DNA from: Pseudomonadota bacterium
GTDB lineage: Bacteria > Pseudomonadota > Alphaproteobacteria > Rhizobiales > Devosiaceae
Direction of reading: 5' to 3'
DNA: 18,559 nucleotides
Assembly: GCA_023431205.1 (NCBI GenBank)
Contig: JAEYXQ010000152.1
Coordinates: 1 to 18,559, forward strand
Positions 1 to 7,908 of the stretch are shown piece by piece. How positions within the stretch are numbered: the stretch's first letter is position 1; each line of letters begins with the position of its first letter. A program made the position numbers and the translations under genes. Under the pieces are notes generated by a model, which was not told where the DNA came from, did no database searches, and saw only the letters and a program-made list of their open reading frames with translations.

Positions 1-442
1 GGGTAATCCGCTCCCGGCGGATTTCCTCGATCACTCGGCGCTCCAGCCCCTTGAGCAGGGCGACGCGGGTATCGAGCGCCTGCGCGAAATCCAGCTCCCC
101 GCGCATTGCCCGATCGGTGATCTCGGCCACCTGCGGCTTGATCTCCAGTTCATCGGCGAGTTCGTCGATGCACTCCTGCTCGATCATGGTGGAATCCATG
201 TCGGCGATCAGCAACTGCTTGCGGCGGCCCTCCGTCGGCACCAGCGCGGCGTCGATCGGCCGCTCGCCGATGATGGCGCGGGCGCTCGCCAGGGCATCGG
301 TTGACTTCGGCTCGACGATCTCGCAGGCAATGTCGGGGTTCAGCCAGTTGAGTTCACCACCGACGGCGTCGGCCACTTCGGTGGCGATGGCGGTGTCGAG
401 CTCAGGCTCGGCTGGGTTCGCGATGAGGCAAAGGACCGGCAT
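1..442 (-). CDS. serB: phosphoserine phosphatase SerB (N-terminal part, cut by window edge)
   Basis: This cytoplasmic HAD-family enzyme hydrolyses O-phosphoserine to serine, the last step of serine synthesis. The minus strand reads from ATG at 442 with no stop to the window edge, giving about 147 residues that begin MPVLCLIANPAEPELDTAIA. An N-terminal regulatory-like segment of about 75 residues is followed by the HAD motif I LLIADMDSTMIEQECIDELA, in which the two aspartates of DxDxT are the nucleophile and the acid/base. The rest of the HAD core lies outside the window. Its start codon overlaps that of divergent miaA (CATG at 440-443), so neither gene has a separate 5' intergenic region. No strong Shine-Dalgarno sequence is visible upstream of this start. 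The family call is secure; the exact start is less so. Confidence 0.93.
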   Translation of the reverse strand, partial: MPVLCLIANPAEPELDTAIATEVADAVGGELNWLNPDIACEIVEPKSTDALASARAIIGERPIDAALVPTEGRRKQLLIADMDSTMIEQECIDELADELEIKPQVAEITDRAMRGELDFAQALDTRVALLKGLERRVIEEIRRERIT

Positions 443-1340
443 GGCAACCAATTCTGGAGGGGATGCGACAGGGACGCGACGGGCCGTCCTGATAGCGGGT
501 CCCACCGCCAGCGGCAAGTCGGCGCTCGCCCTCCGGCGCGCCCGCGACGAGGGCGCGGTGATCGTCAACGCCGATGCCATGCAGGTTTACGATACGCTGC
601 AGATTCTCACGGCTCGCCCCTCTGCCGGTGACGTTTCCCAAGCCGATCATCGCCTTTATGGCACGGTTCTGGCCGCGGTGCGGTTCTCCACCGGCATGTG
701 GCTGGAGGCGGTGAGGGCCGTCATTTCCGCCACCACCGAAACGCTGATTTTCGTTGGCGGCACGGGGCTTTACTTCGACGCGCTCCTGAACGGCTTCGCC
801 GACGTGCCCCAGGTGCCCGAAGCCGTCACGCTTCAAGTTCAACAAGAGATTCAAGGCCTTGACGGCGCTGCCAGGCTGGCACTGCTCCGGCGAGAAGATC
901 CGGAAGCCGCCGCCCGCCTCGGCGTCGCCGATCCGCAGCGTCTGGTGCGGGCACTGGCGGTGAAACGCGCCACCGGCCGCCCGCTGTCGAGCTTCCAGAA
1001 CGCCCCGCAATCCGGGCTTCTCGAGGGCTGGCAGGTCGAGCGGCTGGTGCTCGATCCCGACCGCCAGGTGCTGCGCGACCGCATCGCCCGCCGGTTCGAA
1101 ACCATGATGGACGTGGGCGCCGTCGAGGAAGTCGAGGCGTTGCGCCGGCTCGCGCTCGACCCCCGCCTGCCGGTGATGAAGGCCATCGGCGTACCCGAAA
1201 TCAGCGACTGGCTGGACGGCCGCATCGGCCGCGACGAGGCGGTGCGGCTCGCGACCATCGCCACGCAGCAATACGCCAAGCGCCAGCGCACCTGGTTCCG
1301 CAACCGGTTCGCCGACTGGCCGCGCCTCGATCCGCTTTAG
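441..1340 (+). CDS. miaA: tRNA dimethylallyltransferase MiaA
   Basis: MiaA transfers a dimethylallyl group to N6 of adenine 37 in tRNAs reading UNN codons. The 299-residue product has the P-loop GPTASGKS at residues 20-27, NADAMQVY at 43-50 (normally NADSMQVY, holding the catalytic Asp), GGTGLYF, and a C-terminal KRQRTWFRNR segment typical of the family. Length fits the usual 290-320. The start at 441 follows AAAGGA at about 429-435 and is the last in-frame ATG before the P-loop; reading can extend upstream in frame to 51, but only as antisense to serB. It overlaps the serB start by two bases, and its stop overlaps that of the convergent MATE gene (1337-1340). Confidence 0.95.
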   Translation: MATNSGGDATGTRRAVLIAGPTASGKSALALRRARDEGAVIVNADAMQVYDTLQILTARPSAGDVSQADHRLYGTVLAAVRFSTGMWLEAVRAVISATTETLIFVGGTGLYFDALLNGFADVPQVPEAVTLQVQQEIQGLDGAARLALLRREDPEAAARLGVADPQRLVRALAVKRATGRPLSSFQNAPQSGLLEGWQVERLVLDPDRQVLRDRIARRFETMMDVGAVEEVEALRRLALDPRLPVMKAIGVPEISDWLDGRIGRDEAVRLATIATQQYAKRQRTWFRNRFADWPRLDPL

Positions 1341-2743
1341 CGCGGACGCAGCAGCCCGAGCCGTTTGCGCATGGCGAAGCGGCTGACCAGCAGCAGGGCC
1401 ACGAAGGCAAGGCCGCAGGCCAGCCCGATCCAGATGCCGGTGCCGCGCCAGCCCACCACCAGTCCCAGCACATAGGCGATCGGCAGGCCGACCAGCCAGT
1501 AGCCGAAAATCGCCATGACCATCGGCACGGTGGTGTCGCTCAGTCCGCGCAGGGCATGGGCCGCAACCACCTGGGCGCCGTCCACCAGCTGGAAAATGCC
1601 GGCGATGGCGAGGAACGAAGCGGCAAGCACCAGCGCCCCCTGGTTCTCCGGCACGGTGGGGTCGAGGAACAGCGACACGATGGCAGGGCCGAACAACAGA
1701 AAGGTGAGAGCCGAGACGGCCATGAACCCGGTGCCGAGCGCAAAGGCAGTCCAGCCGGCGAGGCGGATGCCCTCGTTGTCCTGCCGCCCATAGGCGATGC
1801 CGACGCGCACGGTTGCGGCGATGCCGAGGCCGAGTGGCACCATGAAGGCGAGCGAAGCACACTGCAGCGCCACGGCGTGCGCGGCGACCTCGTCGGTGCC
1901 GAGCCGCCCCATCAGCAGTGCGGCAGCGGTAAACAGGCCGACTTCGGCCAGCACCGTCAGCCCGATCGGTGTGCCGACGCGGAAGATCTCCCGGAAGCGC
2001 GGCCAGTCAGGCTTCCAGAACCGAATCAGGATGTTGAAGCGGCGGAAGCGCCGGTGCCGCAGCACATAGGCGAGGAACAGGCCGAACATGACGATGTTGG
2101 TGCAGACCGTGGCAATGGCGGCGCCGCGCAGCTCCAGCCGCGGCAGGCCGAAGGGTCCGAACATCAAGAGATAGTTGCCGATGGCGTTGGCGATCAGGCC
2201 TCCGACGGTGATCACCAGGATGACCCGCGTCGCATCGAAAGACGAGAGCAGCGAGCGCAGCACGATCACGCCCAGGGCCGGCAGCAGCATCAGCACGGCG
2301 ATCTGGATGTATTCCTCGGCCCGCGCCGTCAGCGCCGGGTCCTGGCCAAGCAGGGCGAACACCGGGCGGATCTGCAAGATGACCGGCGTCAGCAGCACGG
2401 CCATCAGGATGGCCGCCCAAAAACCCTGTCGCACGATGCGGCGCACGGCGCGGATGTTGCGGGCCCCGCGCGCCTGGGCGGCGAGCGGGGCAACCGCACC
2501 GGCGATGCCCACGCCGAGCAGGAAGAACGGCATCATGAACGTCGTTGCCAGCGTGCCCGAGGCCAGTGCCTCCGGGCCCAGCCAGCCCATCATCACCACG
2601 TCGGTTGCCTGCAGGGCGTTCTGTGCCACCTGCGCGACCACCAGCGGCCACGCCAGCGTGAAGGTGGCGCGGAGTTCGGCAGCCCAGGGTGCAAAGCGGC
2701 CGCTTGCCCGCGGCGTGGGCGATTCGGCCTCGTCGATGGTCAT
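1337..2743 (-). CDS. MATE family multidrug/cation efflux transporter (NorM-like)
   Basis: This is an inner-membrane antiporter of the multidrug and toxic compound extrusion family, expected to export cationic compounds using a sodium or proton gradient. The 468-residue product has about 12 hydrophobic segments in two related halves, each opening with a MATE-like stretch: LAWPLVVAQVAQNALQATDV near residue 30, and FREIFRVGTPIGLTVLAEVG in the second half. Length matches the family (450-480). The start at 2743 (MTIDEAESP) was chosen because coding character begins there and AGGAC lies about 8 bases upstream; reading stays open further upstream but without family sequence. The substrate cannot be told from sequence. 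It is convergent with miaA (stops overlap by 4 bases) and divergent from the DUF423-like gene, with an 86-bp gap. Confidence 0.92.
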   Translation of the reverse strand: MTIDEAESPTPRASGRFAPWAAELRATFTLAWPLVVAQVAQNALQATDVVMMGWLGPEALASGTLATTFMMPFFLLGVGIAGAVAPLAAQARGARNIRAVRRIVRQGFWAAILMAVLLTPVILQIRPVFALLGQDPALTARAEEYIQIAVLMLLPALGVIVLRSLLSSFDATRVILVITVGGLIANAIGNYLLMFGPFGLPRLELRGAAIATVCTNIVMFGLFLAYVLRHRRFRRFNILIRFWKPDWPRFREIFRVGTPIGLTVLAEVGLFTAAALLMGRLGTDEVAAHAVALQCASLAFMVPLGLGIAATVRVGIAYGRQDNEGIRLAGWTAFALGTGFMAVSALTFLLFGPAIVSLFLDPTVPENQGALVLAASFLAIAGIFQLVDGAQVVAAHALRGLSDTTVPMVMAIFGYWLVGLPIAYVLGLVVGWRGTGIWIGLACGLAFVALLLVSRFAMRKRLGLLRPR

Positions 2744-2829
2744 GATGCTTGTCCTACTCGCGGCAGGTGCTCTAGACCAAAGCCGCCACCGACGGAAGTG
2801 CCGGGACCACACGGAAGGACCACCCCCAG

Positions 2830-3204
2830 ATGCGCGACAACCTGTTCGGCCGGTGCCTCGTGGCCCTGGCGGGTCTGCTTGGTGCCGCCGGTGTCGCCTC
2901 GGCCGCCGGAGCTTCGCACGGCGAAACCGGCAGGCTCCTCGGCTCGATCGCCACCATCGCTCTTGCCCATGCGCCGGTCCTGCTGGCACTCGGGCTGCTC
3001 TCACCCTCCGGCCGCGTGATGCGGGGGTCTGCACTGGGTCTGTCCGCCGGTACTCTGCTGTTCGTGCTGGACCTTGCGGTGCGCCAATGGCTGGGGCAGG
3101 CGCTGTTCCCCGGCGCCGCCCCGCTTGGCGGCGGGCTCATGGTTCTGGGCTGGCTCGGTGTGGCCGTAGCGGCGCTGTTCCGCAGTTCGTTCAATTTTCG
3201 TTAA
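2830..3204 (+). CDS. DUF423-like small inner-membrane protein
   Basis: A 124-residue, very hydrophobic protein with about four membrane segments (residues 8-26, 36-57, 66-88 and 98-116). The pattern resembles DUF423 (YgdD-like) proteins: a glycine/alanine-rich first helix, a short SHGETG stretch where family members usually have GAHG, an AHAPVLLALGLL helix, and a C-terminal APLGGGLMVLGWLGVAVAAL that matches the family's PxGGxxxxxGW ending well. The biochemical function of the family is not established. The start follows AAGGA at about 2816-2820. It is transcribed away from the MATE gene; the 86-bp gap must hold both promoters, but I found no convincing promoter boxes. Confidence 0.72.
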   Translation: MRDNLFGRCLVALAGLLGAAGVASAAGASHGETGRLLGSIATIALAHAPVLLALGLLSPSGRVMRGSALGLSAGTLLFVLDLAVRQWLGQALFPGAAPLGGGLMVLGWLGVAVAALFRSSFNFR

Positions 3205-3269
3205 ACACCGCGGGAACCGAACCGCGCACAGCCGCATTCTGGCCTCCGATATTTCTCGGAGGGTTTTTC

Positions 3270-3542
3270 ATGCACAAGTTCATCATCATCGCCGCAACCG
3301 CTCTTTCGATGGCCGCCTGCACGTCCACCCAGCAGGGTGCCGCCATCGGCGCTGCTGGCGGTGCTGTGGTTGGTGCTGCCACCACCGGCAATGTGGTTGG
3401 TACGGCGGTGGGTGCCGGCATCGGTGCCGTTGCCGGCGCTGCCGCGGGCAACCTGCTCGGCCGCTACGGGGACAGCAATGATCGCTGCGTGTACGAGCGC
3501 CCGAACGGCACACGCTACGTCGACACCTGCCCGCGCGGCTAA
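3270..3542 (+). CDS. small glycine-zipper lipoprotein
   Basis: A 90-residue envelope protein. It begins with a lipoprotein-type signal peptide (MHKFIIIAATALSMAAC), with Cys17 the likely lipidated residue; Met at -3 of the lipobox is not ideal. Residues 22-68 are a glycine-zipper region with repeated GxxxG and AxxxG spacing (AAIGAAGGAVVGAA, GAGIGAVAGAAAGNLLG), as in the OmpA-associated or 17-kDa antigen class of small lipoproteins. The C-terminal tail is polar and has two cysteines (DRCVYERPNGTRYVDTC). GGAGG at 3258-3262 lies 7 bases before the ATG. Partners are unknown. It is followed by two hairpins at 3556-3629, so it is probably transcribed alone. Confidence 0.82.
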   Translation: MHKFIIIAATALSMAACTSTQQGAAIGAAGGAVVGAATTGNVVGTAVGAGIGAVAGAAAGNLLGRYGDSNDRCVYERPNGTRYVDTCPRG

Positions 3543-3555
3543 CGCATTCGAGGTT

Positions 3556-3640
3556 GCAGCATCGCCCCATGCTGCCACGCGCCCTGCGGCGCCCTGCACC
3601 CAGTCCGGAGTCCCTCCTGGACTGGGTGCCATTAGTTTGT
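3556..3640 (+). terminator. tandem hairpins downstream of the lipoprotein gene, probable terminator
   Basis: Two perfect inverted repeats lie in a row. The first is GCAGCAT/ATGCTGC (3556-3562 with 3569-3575, 6-base loop). The second is the 11-bp GCACCCAGTCC/GGACTGGGTGC (3596-3606 with 3619-3629, 12-base loop), followed by ATTAGTTTGT, which is only moderately T-rich. Position and stem strength suggest termination of lipoprotein transcription, but the loop is long and the T-tract weak. Confidence 0.55.
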
Positions 3641-3702
3641 GTGCTGTCGACTCCATCGGAGCGCTGCGCTAGAGAGCGCCGTCACCAAAGGGGCCTTTGA
3701 AC

Positions 3703-4194
3703 ATGCTGCGTGATCTTCTCCGCCACTGGAGCCCCCGCGTCGAGACCACCGGCGATTTCCGCCAGGCCGGCGCCTTGCCCTACGCCATCGTCGAAGGACG
3801 GCTGGCGATCCTGCTGATTACCTCCCGCCGCACCGGCCGCTGGATCTTCCCCAAGGGCGCGATCGAAGATGGGCTCACCCCCTGGGAAAGCGCCGCCGAG
3901 GAAGCGCGCGAGGAAGCCGGCGTCATCGGCGAGGTCGGCACCACGCCCATCGGCAGCTACCGCGCCGGGGCAGGGGCCATGGGCTCGGTGCTGGTCGACG
4001 TCGACATCTACCCGCTCCGGGTCGAGCAGCAGCTCGACGAGTGGAAGGAAAAGGGCCAGCGGCTCCGTCACTGGACAGTGCTAGGCGAGGCCAGGCGGCT
4101 CCTCGCCGACCGGGCACTGATCAATATTGCCAACCGGCTGAGCGCCGAAGTGACCCCGCCCCGTCAGGGCAGCAGCAGTCCCAGCACCAGGTAG
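3703..4194 (+). CDS. Nudix hydrolase with variant Nudix box
   Basis: A 163-residue hydrolase of the Nudix superfamily, which cleaves nucleoside diphosphates linked to another group. The Nudix box spans residues 52-74 (GAIEDGLTPWESAAEEAREE then AGV). The REUxEExGU half keeps its metal-binding glutamates (E67, E70, E71) and G73, but the usual first Glu is Leu58 and the usual Arg is Glu66. WIFPKG just before the box resembles diphosphoinositol or diadenosine polyphosphate hydrolases, which often have the same looser box. Substrate is unknown. ATG at 3703 is preferred over an in-frame TTG at 3697 because AAAGGGG (3687-3693) is spaced 9 bases from it. The last 31 bases overlap the end of the convergent PiT gene. 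Confidence 0.88.
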   Translation: MLRDLLRHWSPRVETTGDFRQAGALPYAIVEGRLAILLITSRRTGRWIFPKGAIEDGLTPWESAAEEAREEAGVIGEVGTTPIGSYRAGAGAMGSVLVDVDIYPLRVEQQLDEWKEKGQRLRHWTVLGEARRLLADRALINIANRLSAEVTPPRQGSSSPSTR

Positions 4195-5660
4195 AGCAGC
4201 GCGGCGAGGATCGCCGAGAGCGGCACCGTCACCACCCAGGCCGCGGCAATGCTCAGCACGTGCTGGCGTCGCACCAGCCGACGGCGGGCGAGCTTGCGTT
4301 CGCTCGACAGCGCCTCTTCCGGGGTCGCGTTCAGCATCTCCGGATCAACGAACCGCGCATGCACCGGAACGGCGACGTTGATCATGTCGCGCTGCGACTG
4401 GAATTCGCGCAGGAAGCCGACACCGAACACGGCTCCCACTGCGATATGAGTGGACGACACCGGCAGCCCCAGAGCCGAAGCGGCCAGCACCGTCACCGCT
4501 GCCGATAGCGCCACGCAATAGGCGCGGATCTCGTTGAGCTTGGTGATCTGCTCGCCGACGGTGCGGATCAGCCGGGGCCCGAACAGCGCCAGGCCGAGCG
4601 CGATGCCAATGGCGCCGATCGCCAGCACCCAGAAGGGCAGGCTGATCCCGCCGGTCTCGCTGTGCCCCGACTGAATGGCGGTCACGATCGCCGCGAACGG
4701 GCCCACCGCATTGGCCACGTCATTGGCGCCGTGCGCGAACGACAGCAGCGCTGCCGCGATCACCAGGGGGAAGCGGAACAGCGTGGCGACATGCTTCTTG
4801 CGATTTTCAAGGTGCATCGACTGCTGGCGCACCAGCGGCATGGTGACGATCCAGCCCAGCGCGGTGAACGCAACTCCGATGAACAGCGTCATCGCTACGC
4901 TCGGCGCCCAGATGCGGCTCAACCCCTTGGTGGCCATATACATGGCAAAGATGCCGGTCATCGCCGCCACCAGGATCGGCACCCACACCCGCGCCGCCGA
5001 AATCTTGTCGATGCGGGAAGTGATGGTGCGGTGGATCACCGCCAAGATCACCGCGGCGAAGATGCCACCGAGGGCCGGCGAGATCACCCAGCTTGCAGCA
5101 ATGGCGCCGATCATCGGCCAGGCGACGATTCCCACCCCGCCGGCAGCAATGCCGGCTCCGACCACACCGCCCACCACCGCATGGGTGGTGGAGACGGGAG
5201 CTCCGAGATAGGTGGCGAGGTTCACCCACAGGGCGGACGCCAGCAGCGCCGCCATCATCACGGTGATGAACTGGCTGGCGTCCATCGCCGGGCCGGTCAG
5301 CAGGTCCCGGGCCACGGTGTTCACCACGTCGCCGCCGGCCAGCAGTGCTCCGGCCGCCTCGAAGACGGCCGCGATGATCAGCGCACCGGTCATGGTCAGG
5401 GCGCGCGAGCCCACCGCCGGGCCCATATTGTTGGCGACGTCGTTGGCGCCGACATTGAGGGCCATGTATCCTGCGATAACCGCAGCGATGACCACCAGGT
5501 AGCTGCCCGGTCCGTCGAGCACGGAACTGGCCCACACCGCGGCCGCCAGCAGGAAGACAAGGGCAATACCCGGCGCTGCCAGTCTGCGGGCGAGATCGCT
5601 TGTGGCGTTCTCGAGGCCTGAAACCCGCTGCAGATCCTTGTCGAGTGCGCTTTTGGTCAT
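4164..5660 (-). CDS. pit: PiT family inorganic phosphate transporter
   Basis: A 498-residue inner-membrane symporter that takes up phosphate, probably as a metal-phosphate complex with protons. It carries both copies of the family signature: GANDVANN at residues 71-78 and GANDVANA at 311-318, each followed by MGP or VGP. The paired motifs APVSTTHA (about 154-161) and LPVSSTHI (about 399-406) close the two inverted halves. About ten membrane segments are visible, with a charged cytoplasmic loop near 275-295 and a charged stretch at 425-470. No DUF47/PhoU-like partner gene, often paired with pit in rhizobia, is next to it. The Shine-Dalgarno is weak. A TGTCAC direct repeat overlaps the start codon. 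The 3' end overlaps the Nudix gene by 31 bases. Confidence 0.95.
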   Translation of the reverse strand: MTKSALDKDLQRVSGLENATSDLARRLAAPGIALVFLLAAAVWASSVLDGPGSYLVVIAAVIAGYMALNVGANDVANNMGPAVGSRALTMTGALIIAAVFEAAGALLAGGDVVNTVARDLLTGPAMDASQFITVMMAALLASALWVNLATYLGAPVSTTHAVVGGVVGAGIAAGGVGIVAWPMIGAIAASWVISPALGGIFAAVILAVIHRTITSRIDKISAARVWVPILVAAMTGIFAMYMATKGLSRIWAPSVAMTLFIGVAFTALGWIVTMPLVRQQSMHLENRKKHVATLFRFPLVIAAALLSFAHGANDVANAVGPFAAIVTAIQSGHSETGGISLPFWVLAIGAIGIALGLALFGPRLIRTVGEQITKLNEIRAYCVALSAAVTVLAASALGLPVSSTHIAVGAVFGVGFLREFQSQRDMINVAVPVHARFVDPEMLNATPEEALSSERKLARRRLVRRQHVLSIAAAWVVTVPLSAILAALLYLVLGLLLP

Positions 5661-5677
5661 GTCACTGAGCTGTCACC
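5660..5677. promoter_or_regulatory. possible PhoB (Pho box-like) site over the pit start codon
   Basis: TGTCAC occurs at 5660-5665 and again at 5671-5676, a direct repeat with an 11-bp period. The second copy is preceded by C, giving CTGTCAC. PhoB sites are 11-bp direct repeats with CTGTCAT-like half sites, so sequence, spacing and the phosphate-transport context agree. The first repeat lies on the complement of the pit start codon, a position that suits repression; repression of pit by PhoB is reported in Sinorhizobium meliloti. The A/T-rich spacer of strong Pho boxes is missing, so this remains a candidate. Confidence 0.45.
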
Positions 5678-5759
5678 AATGGTGCGAAGGCCATACCCAG
5701 CGGAAGCGCGAATGACCACCAGTTTGTTGCGTTCTGTGCAGCGACATTGTGGGCAAGGG

Positions 5760-5789
5760 TTGACAGCGGTCGTCCGCGAACCGTATTCA
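5760..5789 (+). promoter_or_regulatory. probable sigma-70 promoter of the ilvB leader
   Basis: A perfect -35 TTGACA (5760-5765) is followed after 18 bases by TATTCA (5784-5789), a weak -10. Transcription would start near 5796, about ten bases before the leader peptide ribosome site. That fits the short leader transcript expected of an attenuator. The -10 box is the uncertain part. Confidence 0.6.
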
Positions 5790-5816
5790 AACGTCCTGAA
5801 ATTCAGGAGAGGTCCC

Positions 5817-5867
5817 GTGCGGGCACTTATTCTCGTAGTACGCAGGCGCATCGGCAACGTGGGGTAA
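5817..5867 (+). CDS. ilvBH leader peptide (attenuator control peptide)
   Basis: A 16-residue peptide, MRALILVVRRRIGNVG, starts at GTG with AGGAGAGG (5805-5812) five bases upstream. Eight of its 16 codons, including the start, are hydrophobic; the core is Leu-Ile-Leu-Val-Val (CTT ATT CTC GTA GTA, 5826-5840), exactly the three amino acids made by the downstream pathway. Most of these codons end in A or T, which looks uncommon in this GC-rich genome and would increase ribosome stalling. The stop at 5865-5867 lies in the loop of a hairpin and 32 bases before a terminator stem. The peptide itself probably has no function: its translation senses charged branched-chain tRNAs. Leader peptides of this kind are established for ilv operons of proteobacteria; the assignment here rests on codons, ribosome site and terminator together. 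Confidence 0.85.
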   Translation: MRALILVVRRRIGNVG

Positions 5868-5921
5868 AACCCCGCGCGACAGCTGGTGCGCCGAAAACAG
5901 GTCCCGAACGGGGCCTTTTTT
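5858..5921 (+). terminator. attenuator: leader hairpins and conditional terminator before ilvB
   Basis: The terminator stem is GGTCCC (5900-5905) with GGGGCC (5910-5915), loop GAAC, followed by six T (5916-5921). Upstream, CGTGGGG (5858-5864) pairs with CCCCGCG (5870-5876) around the leader stop codon, and GCGC...GCGC (5874-5891) can form another stem. Two antiterminator pairings are possible: CCCCG (5870-5874) with CGGGG (5909-5913), or GGGGT (5861-5865) with GTCCC (5901-5905). Which one forms cannot be decided without folding. A ribosome reaching the stop would cover the upstream partner and let the terminator form; stalling at the Leu/Ile/Val codons would free it. Confidence 0.8.
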
Positions 5922-5984
5922 ATTGCCCGCTGATCGGCGCTACGAGAAACGGGCTTCTGAAGACCAAGGGAAGGGTACAGGCAA

Positions 5985-7754
<1,770 letters not shown>

Positions 7755-7757
7755 GAA

Positions 7758-7882
7758 CCCCCTCATCCGGCGCTGCGCGCCACCCTCTCCCACGAGGGGA
7801 GAAGGGAGACGCAGAGTCGGCGATGCTCTCGGTGCCCCCCTCTCCCCTCGTGGGAGAGGGTGCCCGAAGGGCGGGTGAGGGG
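7758..7882. repeat. 125-bp RIME/REP-like palindromic element between ilvB and ilvH
   Basis: Two inverted half-elements face each other. The outer arms are CCCCTCA (7759-7765) and TGAGGGG (7876-7882). Each half then has a small hairpin (GGCGC TGC GCGCC at 7769-7781; GCCC GAA GGGC at 7862-7872). The inner arms are a perfect 21-bp inverted repeat (7782-7802 with 7841-7861) whose core reads CTCTCCCACGAGGGGAG. The remaining 38 bases form the loop. This design resembles the dispersed palindromes (RIME-like) common between genes in rhizobial genomes. In mRNA it would fold into a very stable structure ending 26 bases before the ilvH start. Confidence 0.85.
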
Positions 7883-7908
7883 TCTTCCACCGCGCTGGAG
7901 AAACACAA

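Noticed and set aside
402..1862. Long minus-strand open frame opposite miaA and the end of the MATE gene.
   Set aside because: It is antisense to a secure miaA, has Arg/Gly/Ala-rich composition typical of shadow frames, and no domain.
1556..3019. Long plus-strand open frame opposite the MATE gene.
   Set aside because: Gln/His/Arg/Gly-rich antisense of a membrane protein, a common artefact in GC-rich genomes.
3210..3240. EcfG (general stress sigma factor) promoter from GGAAC at about 3211 before the lipoprotein gene.
   Set aside because: No GTT box occurs 16-17 bases downstream. The same holds for GGAAC at 10729.
5679..5816. Extending the ilvB leader peptide upstream to an ATG-like start at 5679 (62 residues).
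   Set aside because: The predicted promoter lies at 5760-5789, and the clear ribosome site AGGAGAGG directs the GTG at 5817; upstream residues look like chance coding.
7755..7882. CRISPR or transposon end for the ilvB-ilvH spacer repeat.
   Set aside because: Only one inverted pair, no regular spacers, no transposase and no target duplication; a RIME/REP-like palindrome explains it better.
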